Of a stretch of 64,000 nt of DNA, positions 25,404-33,497 are shown piece by piece (the stretch's first letter is position 1; every line of letters starts with the position of its first letter). Origin of the DNA: Eubacterium maltosivorans. GTDB taxonomy: Bacteria > Bacillota > Clostridia > Eubacteriales > Eubacteriaceae. A program made the position numbers and the translations under genes. The notes below the pieces were generated by a model that was not told where the DNA came from, ran no database searches, and saw nothing but the letters and a program-made list of their open reading frames with translations. The DNA is taken from contig NZ_CP029487.1 of NCBI RefSeq assembly GCF_002441855.2, positions 2,542,001 to 2,606,000 of the forward strand, in the 5' to 3' direction.

Positions 25404-26675
25404 TCATGGGAAGATACCGCGGATTCTTGTCGCCATGCTCAGGCGCTTAAGCCCAAGAATATAAGCGGCCACACGGAATGTCACGCCATCGGTATCATGG
25501 ATATTCTGAACATCACCAAAGCTGTCAATCATTATTTTGCGCAGTGTGCTGTTGACATTGTCTTCATCCCAGGTCAGATTCTGAGTGTTCTGAACCCATT
25601 CAAAGTAAGATACGACAACGCCACCGGCGTTTGCGAGAATATCCGGGATAACGGCTATATTTCTCTTTGTAAGAATTTCATCGGCTTCTACACTTGTCGG
25701 GCCGTTAGCGCCCTCAACGATTAATTTTGCCTGAATACGGTCTGCGTTATCCGCGGTAATCTGGTTTTCAAGCGCGCAGGGAATCAGCACATCACAGTCG
25801 CAGCACAACAGGCCGTCGTTATCAATTTTTTCGACGCCCTCAGCGCTGTACCCTTCCAGAGAGTGGGTGCTGCTGTTTGCGATATAGGCTTCGAGGTCAC
25901 GGATATCCAGTCCGTCTGCCTTATAGTATCCGCCAGAGACATCGCTGACACCAACGATCTTATAGCCGGCTTCGGACAGCAGGCGCGCAGTGGTGCCGCC
26001 AACATTCCCCATACCCTGTACGGCAATGTGCAGAGATGGCGAGTCGATGCCCAGGTATTTAAAGGCTTCCATGGCCACAATGCTGACGCCGCGGCCGGTT
26101 GCTTCATTTCTTCCAAGGGACCCGCCGATATCAATGGGCTTTCCTGTGACCACGCCAGGAACAGAATAGCCTTTGAACATACTGTAGGTATCCATGATCC
26201 AGCCCATTACCTCTGCGTTTGTGTTCACATCCGGCGCGGGAATATCGCGTTCTGGCCCGATAAGCGGTAAGATTGCCGCGGTATAGCGTCTTGTCAGGCG
26301 TTCCATTTCTCCTCTGGATAATTCCGAAGGATCGACCTCAACCCCACCCTTGGCGCCGCCGTATGGAATGTTGACAACCGCGCATTTAAAGGTCATCCAC
26401 GCTGCCAGGGCCTTTACCTCGTCGATATTGACATTGGGATGAAAGCGGATACCGCCCTTGCTTGGGCCGCGGCCGCTGGAATGCTGCACACGGTAGCCCT
26501 TGAACACGCGAATGGAGCCATCGTCCATATGTACGGGAACCGCTACCTGCAGTTCTCTTTCAGGATAAGTGATTGTGATGTATTCATTTTTGTCTAAACC
26601 CAGCTTACCTGCGGCTGTGTCTACAACTTCCAAAAAGTTATCATAAGGATTGTATTCTGATTTTTGATTGTTCAA
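25404..26675 (-). CDS. gdhA: Glutamate dehydrogenase
   Basis: A 423-residue Glu/Leu/Phe/Val dehydrogenase that deaminates glutamate to 2-oxoglutarate and ammonia with NAD(P). Motifs: KGGIRFHP, catalytic Lys in PYGGAKGGVEVDP, RDIPAPDVNTN, and nucleotide-binding AVQGMGNVGG; C-terminal ANAGGVVVSYFEWVQN. Size matches the 420-residue hexameric class. The frame opens at a TTG (26675) with GGAG seven bases upstream. With the aminotransferase upstream it can recycle the amino-group acceptor, so that amino acids are drained as ammonia plus NAD(P)H. Confidence 0.95.
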   Translation of the reverse strand: MNNQKSEYNPYDNFLEVVDTAAGKLGLDKNEYITITYPERELQVAVPVHMDDGSIRVFKGYRVQHSSGRGPSKGGIRFHPNVNIDEVKALAAWMTFKCAVVNIPYGGAKGGVEVDPSELSRGEMERLTRRYTAAILPLIGPERDIPAPDVNTNAEVMGWIMDTYSMFKGYSVPGVVTGKPIDIGGSLGRNEATGRGVSIVAMEAFKYLGIDSPSLHIAVQGMGNVGGTTARLLSEAGYKIVGVSDVSGGYYKADGLDIRDLEAYIANSSTHSLEGYSAEGVEKIDNDGLLCCDCDVLIPCALENQITADNADRIQAKLIVEGANGPTSVEADEILTKRNIAVIPDILANAGGVVVSYFEWVQNTQNLTWDEDNVNSTLRKIMIDSFGDVQNIHDTDGVTFRVAAYILGLKRLSMATRIRGIFP

Positions 26676-26809
26676 TTTCTTACTCCATATTAATCATAAA
26701 TTTTAAAGGTTTGGTATTTTGGTAGAGAGATTAATGGTATTTTTACATTTTTATTTTTTGCTTATTTATTTCAAGAGGGGGATAGAGGATTGTTTATCTT
26801 TAAAATAAA

Positions 26810-27988
26810 TTAATAGTTTTTCTTAACGTATGCGTCAATTCGCTGAAGGGCTTCCTTCAGATTTTCGTCTGAATTCGCAAAGACAAAGCGCATATAGCCT
26901 TCACCCATGCTGCCGAAAGCAGAACCCGGCACGGTGATGACCTTCGCCTCGCGGACCAGGTCTTCAGCAAAGGCCTGTGATGTTTTTCCAAAGGCTTTAA
27001 TGTTGGCAAATGCGTAGAAGCTGCCTGGAGATTTTTTTACACTAAATCCTGGAATCGCGTTGAGGCCGTCAATTAAAATCTCACGGCGTCTGGTGTAGTC
27101 TGCAATCATCTGCTGCACTGCGGTTTGGGGACCCTTCAGCGCTTCGATGGCAGCCACCTGTGTAAAGGTGGACACGCAGGACACCATGCCTTCCTGTATC
27201 TGGGCCATTCTTTTTGTCAGCGCGCTGTCTGCCAGCAGATAGCCAATACGCCATCCTGTCATGGCATAGGCTTTTGAAAAACTGTTCATGACCATAACCT
27301 GGTCTGTCAGTTCTGGTATCTGCGCCATACTAAAGTGCTTGTGCCCGTCGTAAATGATTTTGTCATAGACTTCATCTGAGAAAACATACAGATTGTATTT
27401 TTCAACAACCCTGGCGATTGCTCTCACATCCTCTTCTTCCAGTATGGAACCAAGAGGGTTGCTCGGGGAATTGAGAATAATCGCCTTGGTTTTGGGGGTT
27501 ATGGCCTTTTCAATATCCTCTGCCTGAATTTTATAGTCATTTTCTTCATAGACAGGAACCGTTACCGGTTTTGCCTTGGTGATCATAATCTGGCCCAGAT
27601 AGTTGGGGAAACACGGGTCCGGCACAAGCACTTCGTCTCCCGGGTTAACGATGGTTAAAAGGCCCAGGGTCAGCGCCTCTAAAGCGCCGACTGTAATAAT
27701 GACATTATCTGCCTGATAACCGCAGTTGTAATGGGCATAGCTTTCGGCTACAGCCTCACGCAGCGCTGGCATTCCCGCATTTGGGTTGTAGTGGGTAAAT
27801 CCATCGTCGATGGCTTTCTTTGCCGCGTCCTTTACATTCTGCGGCGTATCAAAATTCGGCTCACCAACGGTTAAATTCACAATTTCCTTTGGGTCATACT
27901 GTGCTGCTATCTCAAACATTTTCCGGATTCCCGAAGCCGGGTATTCATTCGCTACCTGCGAAAAATAAGTATTGATCTCGTTGCTCAT
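26810..27988 (-). CDS. PLP-dependent aminotransferase (class I/II)
   Basis: A 392-residue fold-type I aminotransferase, probably amino acid + 2-oxoglutarate to 2-oxoacid + glutamate. Motifs: VGEPNFDTP, NAGMPALREAV, DPCFPNY, NSPSNPLGS, SDEVYD, PLP Lys in NSFSKAYAMTGWRIGY and C-terminal MRFVFANS with the carboxylate-binding Arg. It is tightly linked (2 bases) to the dehydratase gene upstream and followed 134 bases later by gdhA. Likely supplies the 2-oxoacid for the PorGDAB enzyme encoded upstream. Amino-acid specificity cannot be assigned; it resembles AspC/PatA-like enzymes. Confidence 0.9.
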   Translation of the reverse strand: MSNEINTYFSQVANEYPASGIRKMFEIAAQYDPKEIVNLTVGEPNFDTPQNVKDAAKKAIDDGFTHYNPNAGMPALREAVAESYAHYNCGYQADNVIITVGALEALTLGLLTIVNPGDEVLVPDPCFPNYLGQIMITKAKPVTVPVYEENDYKIQAEDIEKAITPKTKAIILNSPSNPLGSILEEEDVRAIARVVEKYNLYVFSDEVYDKIIYDGHKHFSMAQIPELTDQVMVMNSFSKAYAMTGWRIGYLLADSALTKRMAQIQEGMVSCVSTFTQVAAIEALKGPQTAVQQMIADYTRRREILIDGLNAIPGFSVKKSPGSFYAFANIKAFGKTSQAFAEDLVREAKVITVPGSAFGSMGEGYMRFVFANSDENLKEALQRIDAYVKKNY

Positions 27989-27990
27989 CT

Positions 27991-29451
27991 TTATTCTTCC
28001 TCACTTTTATCAGAGTGGATTCCTGCCAGGTGCGCTGCGAACTCCTTCTTTTTCTCCAGATTGGAAAGCTTGGAGTACATGACCTTCTGAGCCTGGGGTG
28101 ACCCCGCGCCATGCATGCTTTCCACCAGTGCCGTACCGCCGGTCATATTTTCGATCAGGCGGCCGATGCGCATCCGGTCCTCGGTCGGCACATCCGCCAC
28201 GCCTTTCAGGTATTTATCCACATATTTGCCGATTTCCGGATTCCGCAAATCAGATTCCGATGGCATTGTAGCAATTATACCACCGCCAATATCCTGTGCC
28301 AAACGGTCGATGTCGTAAATCAATTGTGTCACATTGTGTTTACCGACATTGGCCAGCAGCGGGTCTACAAAATAGGCTCCGGATTCCGTGGGCTTTCCTT
28401 CGCAGGAGCACGCAAGGGAGCAGGCATAGAGGGTTTCGGTCAGGTGAATCATCTCGTTGATCTTTTCCTTAACATGGCCCGCCTTTCCATAGCCGCTGTA
28501 GTCTGCCATAAGCGCAGCCGCGCCGACCACAACATCGGAAACACCGCCCTTACAGCCGCCGTAATTCTGTCTGTGGTAGCAGGCAAAACGTTCGACCAAA
28601 AGCCCAGAATAAGGTGTTTCGCCGCACATGAACACACGCTCCCACGGGACAAAAACATCATTGAGAACCGTCAGGCATTCGCCGCCGACAATACCGAATT
28701 TTGCGTTGCCCTGGTCAATCTCACCTTCCATTTTCCGGTCATCATTTGTCTGACGGCCAAAGATATGGATCACTCCCGGAGCGTCTACCGGCAGCGCGCA
28801 GCAGACAGCATAGTCTGCGTCGTCTTCCCTCATTCCCATGGTGGGCATAATCAGCATCTCATGAGAATTGACCATCCCGGTCATATGCGCCTTCGCGCCC
28901 CGGATGACAATGCCATCTTCGTTTTTCTCCACAACATGGACAAACAAGTCTGGGTCTGCCTGCTGGCTTGGGCGCAGGCTGCGGTCACCCTTTGGATCTG
29001 TCATGGCTCCGGCAATCATCAGGTCATTTTCCTGCACATACAACAGAAACCTTTTAAAGCGTTCATGGTATTCTGTCCCCAGCGCCTTATCCATATCATA
29101 GGTAACGGAATAGGTCGCGTTCATGGCGTCAAAGCCCACACAGCGCTGGTAGCAGGTGCCAGTTTTCTGGGAGATCATACGGAGCATCTTAACTTTTTTT
29201 ACCAGATCGCTGGCGCTTTGATGGATATGCGTAAACCGGTTGATCTTCTTTCCCGTCAAATGGGAAGTGGTGGTCATCAGGTCTTCATATTTCTCACTGC
29301 CTGCCAAAGCGTAGGTCATGGAAGCTGCATTGACATGGCCTTTAATAAATGGATGGTCGATGACCTTATCGCTGTCGATGAGCTCTCCCTTTATATAAAC
29401 TTTGATATCCCGATCGCGCAGGCTGTCAATATATTCGCGTGCTGTTTTCAT
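27991..29451 (-). CDS. 4-hydroxybutyryl-CoA dehydratase family protein
   Basis: A 486-residue flavin and [4Fe-4S] enzyme of the AbfD (4-hydroxybutyryl-CoA dehydratase/vinylacetyl-CoA isomerase) family, which removes water from a 4-hydroxyacyl-CoA by a ketyl radical route. Compared from memory with the Clostridium aminobutyricum enzyme, its key residues appear at one-residue offset: cluster ligands Cys100, Cys104, His293 and Cys300; Lys301, Tyr297, Glu258, Thr191; and the Glu of ESMHGAGSPQAQ. Length is also matching (486 vs about 490). So catalytic ability is expected, although the natural substrate may differ. It follows porB by 9 bases and precedes the aminotransferase. Confidence 0.85.
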   Translation of the reverse strand: MKTAREYIDSLRDRDIKVYIKGELIDSDKVIDHPFIKGHVNAASMTYALAGSEKYEDLMTTTSHLTGKKINRFTHIHQSASDLVKKVKMLRMISQKTGTCYQRCVGFDAMNATYSVTYDMDKALGTEYHERFKRFLLYVQENDLMIAGAMTDPKGDRSLRPSQQADPDLFVHVVEKNEDGIVIRGAKAHMTGMVNSHEMLIMPTMGMREDDADYAVCCALPVDAPGVIHIFGRQTNDDRKMEGEIDQGNAKFGIVGGECLTVLNDVFVPWERVFMCGETPYSGLLVERFACYHRQNYGGCKGGVSDVVVGAAALMADYSGYGKAGHVKEKINEMIHLTETLYACSLACSCEGKPTESGAYFVDPLLANVGKHNVTQLIYDIDRLAQDIGGGIIATMPSESDLRNPEIGKYVDKYLKGVADVPTEDRMRIGRLIENMTGGTALVESMHGAGSPQAQKVMYSKLSNLEKKKEFAAHLAGIHSDKSEEE

Positions 29452-29460
29452 CTTTTTCTC

Positions 29461-30351
29461 CTATTTCACCCAATCTCTGCGTATTTTTTCCCATGTCTCA
29501 TCTCTGCCCTCGGTGATAAGCGCAATATCATTTTCATCAAGATGTGAAAAACGACCCTGCTTTGAGAGATAATTCGAAACATCGGCAAACTCTTTAGGAT
29601 TGCGGTTCAGGGTAAATTCCTTGTTTTCGTACTCTGCCAAATACCACAGGCCGTTATCGACGGCCTCTTTCGCCAGCTCAATTGAAATATCTGTGGGTGT
29701 CTGCCAGCCTGTCGGGCAGGGAGCCAGTACATGGATAAAGGATGGCCCGTCACAGTTCTTGGCTTTTTCCAGCTTTCTCAAATAATCTTCCGGATAGCCC
29801 ACACTGGCGGTAGCTGCGTATGGGATTTCATGGGCTGCAATGATCTCAAAGATTTTTTTCTTTGGCCGAGCTGCGCCGTGAATATTTTTCCCTGCCGGTG
29901 TGTTTGTGGTCTTCGCTCCATAAGGTGTCAGGCCGCTTTTCTGGATTCCTGTGTTCATATAAGCTTCATTGTCATAGCAGATAAAAATTTCCTTATCGTT
30001 GCGGTCAATGGCGCCTGACAGAGCCTGGAGTCCAATATCGGAGGTGCCGCCGTCTCCGGCAAAGCCGACGACATGGTAGTCTTCAAGCCCCAGGGCCTTG
30101 GCGCCCGCCAAAACGCCCGACATCACTGCCGCAGTTGCGGCAAAGGGAGGAATAATCCCGTTGACAAACAGTGGCATATGCGGATATACAAAAGCAACCG
30201 TTGACATACAGTTTGGCGGGATAACCGCAATGCTGCGTTTTCCCAGCACCTTGAGTGCCAAACGAATCGCAAGCGCGCCGCCGCAGCCACCGCAGGCCTT
30301 ATGACCATAGAACAGTTCTTCATTTGGGATTGTTTTTGCATTAAGCACCAT
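29461..30351 (-). CDS. porB: 2-oxoacid:ferredoxin oxidoreductase beta subunit
   Basis: A 296-residue TPP-binding subunit. Cluster Cys residues are in HKACGGCGGALAIRLALK, the TPP/Mg region is GFAGDGGTSDIGLQALSGA with the DNEAYMNTG partner, and a further Cys follows in LAPCPTGW. It works with alpha, gamma and delta to decarboxylate a 2-oxoacid to acyl-CoA while reducing ferredoxin. The sequence is pyruvate/2-oxoisovalerate synthase-like. I use the ATG at 30351 (GGAGGG nine bases before) rather than a TTG six bases earlier. It overlaps the alpha gene end by 11 bases. Confidence 0.9.
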   Translation of the reverse strand: MVLNAKTIPNEELFYGHKACGGCGGALAIRLALKVLGKRSIAVIPPNCMSTVAFVYPHMPLFVNGIIPPFAATAAVMSGVLAGAKALGLEDYHVVGFAGDGGTSDIGLQALSGAIDRNDKEIFICYDNEAYMNTGIQKSGLTPYGAKTTNTPAGKNIHGAARPKKKIFEIIAAHEIPYAATASVGYPEDYLRKLEKAKNCDGPSFIHVLAPCPTGWQTPTDISIELAKEAVDNGLWYLAEYENKEFTLNRNPKEFADVSNYLSKQGRFSHLDENDIALITEGRDETWEKIRRDWVK

Positions 30352-31525
30352 AATCAATGTCCCTCCTTACATTAATAAATTCAACAGGCTTTTCCGTATT
30401 GCCTTCCAGCAGCGCGTCAAAAATACTACTGATATCTTCCTTTGAGATACTGCGGCCGCCTAAGCCACCAACGTAATTATAGGTCGGCACATCCACGCCC
30501 TGCTGTTTGAGGGCAGAATTGAAGTCAGAGTAGACTGCACCTTCAAATCCAAAGCTGATGTCGCGTTCCATGACACCGACTGCTTTGGCGTTTTTAACGA
30601 CCGCCGCTACCTTTTCCGTCGGGAACGGGCGTACACAGCGAAGCTTCAGCAGGCCAACCTTTTTACCTTCTGCGCGGTAGGCATCCACAACCACGCGGGC
30701 TGTTCCTGTCACGCTGCCGATTGTCACCAGAATCACTTCGGCATCCTCACACCGATACGCTTCTACCATACCGCCGTAGGTGCGGCCGAACAATCTACCG
30801 AATTCCTCATCACTTTCACCAATCACCTTCTCAGCCTTCAGCATTGCGATCTGCTGCTGATAACGGAATTCTGTGTTATAGGTCGGTCCCGCGGTAATGC
30901 AGGTGCTCACCGGTTCTTCCAGGTTAAGCTTGTTGATGTAATCCTGGTATGGGATATAGGCGTCTACCATCTCCTGATCCGTCAGGTCAAGCGGCTCGTA
31001 AGTATGGGTTAAAACAAAACCGTCCAGATTCACCATGACTGGTGTCATAACCTCAGGATCCTCAGCAATTTTAAAAGCCTGAATGGTGGTGTCAAAGGCT
31101 TCTTGAACGTTTTCAACATACAGTTGAATCCATCCTGATTCCAACTGAGATAAAGAGTCTCTCTGATCGCCGTAAATATTCCAGGGCGCTGCCAGTGAAC
31201 GGTTTGCGTTCATCATGACAATCGGGAAACGGGAGCCGCTGGCATAGTGCAGACCTTCTACCATGTACAAAAGCCCTTGGCTTGATGTCGCGGTAAAAGA
31301 CCGGGCGCCCATGGCAGCGGAGCCGATAACCGCCGACATGGCACTGTGCTCAGATTCCACATACATGTACTGGCTGTCAAGACTGCCATCCTCCACATAA
31401 TTAGCCAGGCGTTCTACTACAATTGTCTGAGGTGTAATGGGGTAAGCGGCAATCACGTGCGGTTTTGCCTGTCTAACCGCCAATGCGACAGCCTCATCGC
31501 CGGATACAAATAATTTTTCGCTCAT
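30341..31525 (-). CDS. porA: 2-oxoacid:ferredoxin oxidoreductase alpha subunit
   Basis: A 394-residue pyruvate synthase-type alpha subunit. Motifs: AAYPITPQTIVVERLA near the N-terminus, the conserved ESEHSAMSAVIGSAAMGAR, TATSSQGLLYMVEGLHYA, and VMVNLDGFVLTHTYEP; the C-terminal transketolase-like domain has LLKLRCVRPFP. It overlaps porD by four bases (ATGA), so translation is coupled. Sequence is closest to four-subunit PorA, so pyruvate or 2-oxobutyrate is a likely substrate, but branched or longer 2-oxoacids from the neighbouring aminotransferase are possible. Confidence 0.92.
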   Translation of the reverse strand: MSEKLFVSGDEAVALAVRQAKPHVIAAYPITPQTIVVERLANYVEDGSLDSQYMYVESEHSAMSAVIGSAAMGARSFTATSSQGLLYMVEGLHYASGSRFPIVMMNANRSLAAPWNIYGDQRDSLSQLESGWIQLYVENVQEAFDTTIQAFKIAEDPEVMTPVMVNLDGFVLTHTYEPLDLTDQEMVDAYIPYQDYINKLNLEEPVSTCITAGPTYNTEFRYQQQIAMLKAEKVIGESDEEFGRLFGRTYGGMVEAYRCEDAEVILVTIGSVTGTARVVVDAYRAEGKKVGLLKLRCVRPFPTEKVAAVVKNAKAVGVMERDISFGFEGAVYSDFNSALKQQGVDVPTYNYVGGLGGRSISKEDISSIFDALLEGNTEKPVEFINVRRDIDYGA

Positions 31526-31824
31526 GCATCTGCCTCCTTAATCATCGTAATGGCTTCAACTTTACATGCCTTTGCGCAAACGCCGCAGCCCTTACAGTAA
31601 TCATAATCTATTTCAAGGATATCTCCTGATTTATCAATGGTTCCATCGGGACACACCAAAAAACAGCGAAGGCAGTTCACACATTTTTCCGCGTCAATAA
31701 CTGGCCGGAAGGTCCGCATCCCTGAACTTACATCAATCAGATGGCCTGAACGTGTCGACGGCCCCATGGGCAGCTGCTCGATCATGCCCGCCGGCTGTGG
31801 CGGCGATAATTTAGGTCGGTTCAT
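31522..31824 (-). CDS. porD: 2-oxoacid oxidoreductase delta subunit (2x[4Fe-4S])
   Basis: A 100-residue ferredoxin-like subunit with two full cluster motifs: CVNCLRCFLVCP and CKGCGVCAKACKVEAI. It passes electrons from the catalytic subunits to free ferredoxin. The N-terminus has RPKLSPPQPAGMIEQLPMG, typical of PorD. It starts directly at the end of porG (adjacent codons) and overlaps porA. Confidence 0.94.
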   Translation of the reverse strand: MNRPKLSPPQPAGMIEQLPMGPSTRSGHLIDVSSGMRTFRPVIDAEKCVNCLRCFLVCPDGTIDKSGDILEIDYDYCKGCGVCAKACKVEAITMIKEADA

Positions 31825-32373
31825 TTAGAGTGCCTCCTTTACAGTATTATAGGTTTCTTCCAAAAGCGTTTTATTCTTTGCCCGCACTTTTTCAGGGAGC
31901 TGCGTATCAATCGCCTTATAGATGGAGTCAAGGCTTGTCAACTCTGTGGCCGCTGTCAGCGCGCCCAATAAAGGGACATTTGTGATGGGCCGTCCAAGGA
32001 TTTTCAGCGCAAGGCCTGTCGCATCGACGGTTATAACCTTGCAGTCCTCACAGTCGCTGAAATCAAATGCCTCTGCCGGTTTCATTGTATTGATAATCAC
32101 CTTTGCCCCAGGCTTTAACCCCGCCTTAACCGGCGCGCCTAAAAGCGTCTCATCCAACACAATAGCACAATCACAATCGACAACATCGCTTCTATCCTTG
32201 ATTGGCTCATCATCAATTCGTGTAAAAGCTAATACCGGAGCCCCCCTGCGTTCTGGGCCGAACGATGGAAAAGCCAACGCCGATTTATCGTCGCACACAA
32301 CGGCATCTCCCAAGAGCCGGGCTGCTGTGAAGGCACCTTGTCCCCCACGACCATGCCAACGAATTTCAATCAT
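31825..32373 (-). CDS. porG: 2-oxoacid:ferredoxin oxidoreductase gamma subunit
   Basis: A 182-residue gamma subunit with the family start IRWHGRGGQGAFTAARLLGDA and the block AFPSFGPERRGAPVLAFTR. It binds CoA/contacts the core of the complex in the four-subunit enzymes. It is the first gene of the por-dehydratase-aminotransferase-gdh unit. AGGAGG precedes its ATG. Its promoter carries the IclR-like operator. Confidence 0.94.
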   Translation of the reverse strand: MIEIRWHGRGGQGAFTAARLLGDAVVCDDKSALAFPSFGPERRGAPVLAFTRIDDEPIKDRSDVVDCDCAIVLDETLLGAPVKAGLKPGAKVIINTMKPAEAFDFSDCEDCKVITVDATGLALKILGRPITNVPLLGALTAATELTSLDSIYKAIDTQLPEKVRAKNKTLLEETYNTVKEAL

Positions 32374-32390
32374 TTAATACTTCCTCCTGT

Positions 32391-32417
32391 ATTCCATAAT
32401 ACGGAATCATTGATTCC
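32391..32417. promoter_or_regulatory. IclR-like operator upstream of porG
   Basis: ATTCC-N7-GGAAT (32391-32407) overlapping GGAATCATTGATTCC (32403-32417). The same two elements, at the same spacing, occur at 20047-20075. It starts within a few bases of the expected transcription start. A weaker, decayed copy lies at about 32535-32600. Confidence 0.65.
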
Positions 32418-32425
32418 ATATTTGT

Positions 32426-32454
32426 ATTATAGTTCCATAATCAAGTTTTGTCAA
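32426..32454 (-). promoter_or_regulatory. Consensus promoter of the por operon
   Basis: On the minus strand an exact TTGACA (32454-32449), a 17-base spacer, and an exact TATAAT (32431-32426), about 53 bases before the porG start. The spacer contains a further TTCCATAAT half-site. Confidence 0.78.
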
Positions 32455-32699
32455 TTCCATTTTCTAAAAAAATAATAAAAATTAAGATGCTTCATTGAAA
32501 GGGATTTTTGACCCAAAAATACGTTTAACAAATGAACTCATTTCATTAATTCCATAATATAGAATCTATATTTTTATATTATAGAATTTTGATCAATTTT
32601 AAATATTATACAATATTTTAAAGTCATAATATTGTATTTTAATTGATTTACTTGCTATATTTATTCTGTTATAATAAGAAAAAATCGCCGGAGGAGCGT

Positions 32700-33026
32700 A
32701 TGGACAAAAAATTCAATCTGATTGCAGCCATCTTCATTATCTTGTTTTTTTCGATGATTTTGATTGTTACCTCAATGATGAAAATACAGCCTGGCAGTTG
32801 GTTGCCAGAAGGCGATTCCATCTGCTGCATTACCCTTTACCCGGACGAAACCTTTGAATCCAACATTTATGGAAATGGAACCTATACGGTTCAGAAAACC
32901 AAGGTCATACTCCACAGCAACACTGACATCACCCTGACCATCATCCGAAAGCCCCTAAAGCTCGCCCTCTATGACGGACAATCTCAAAATTATTTTTACC
33001 ATACAAATACAGACTTCAAAAAATAA
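32700..33026 (+). CDS. Small membrane-anchored hypothetical protein
   Basis: A 108-residue protein, not recognised. Residues 7-28 form one hydrophobic helix (an N-terminal anchor or uncleaved signal), followed by a short, probably extracellular beta-rich domain (WLPEGDSICCITLYPDETFESN ... GTYTVQKTKVIL; location only). GGAGGAG precedes the ATG at 32700; a longer frame from 32643 has no such site. The pattern recalls small lipocalin-like or META-like surface domains, but no motif is decisive. It is followed by a strong terminator. Confidence 0.6.
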   Translation: MDKKFNLIAAIFIILFFSMILIVTSMMKIQPGSWLPEGDSICCITLYPDETFESNIYGNGTYTVQKTKVILHSNTDITLTIIRKPLKLALYDGQSQNYFYHTNTDFKK

Positions 33027-33030
33027 AAAA

Positions 33031-33054
33031 AGCCCTGGAAAACATTCCAGGGCT
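33031..33054 (+). terminator. Intrinsic terminator after the small membrane protein
   Basis: A perfect 10-bp stem AGCCCTGGAA / TTCCAGGGCT with an AACA loop, two bases beyond the stop codon and with an A run on the left. T content on the right is low, so it may also serve the opposite strand. Confidence 0.75.
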
Positions 33055-33096
33055 CGCTTAATAAAGCAAAGCATTATTACCAGTCAAATTGTAATT

Positions 33097-33416
33097 TCAT
33101 ACTTTTTCTGCCGTTACCATCATGTTATCAAACTCTAAACGGGCCCTTTTCCAGAATTTGTTCGACAGCTCCGGCTCTTGTGCTCCCCTTTTGAAGTTTT
33201 GAGCTGTTTTCAGGCGCGCGCTTTCCCAAAAACGGATACTTATGTTTTAAACTCAAGAGTGGATCACATTGTGCCAGCTTTATCGCACTGGCTAATCTCT
33301 AAATCACTGTAAACTACACACTCAGCAAAGTGCCTTTTCCAACTTTTCTTTCCATTCACTTTAACGCATTCAGCTAAAACAGCGTATTCGTTTTTGGCGG
33401 CTGGCTTAAAGTTCAT
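33097..33416 (-). pseudogene. Possible decayed small coding region
   Basis: A 50-codon ORF (33416-33264, MNFKPAAKNEYAVLAECVKV ... QCDKAGTM) is followed in another frame by a 50-codon stretch without a start (33246-33097) containing FWESARLKTAQNFKRG and FWKRARLEFDNMMVTA, two similar FW--ARL units. Together they look like one gene of about 100 residues broken by a frameshift. No ribosome site is clear and no family is recognised. It may instead be chance. Confidence 0.25.
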
Positions 33417-33497
33417 CTTCAGCGGCAATGCCTGGCTGCTTTATTCTTCATTGATTTAACTTAATCATACGCCATCTGCCTCCTGCCTGCAAGCCCA

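Noticed and set aside
28111-29547. Plus-strand open frame of 478 codons
   Set aside because: It is the exact antisense of the AbfD-like gene (and the end of porB), which has all conserved catalytic residues. The plus-strand product has no family similarity.
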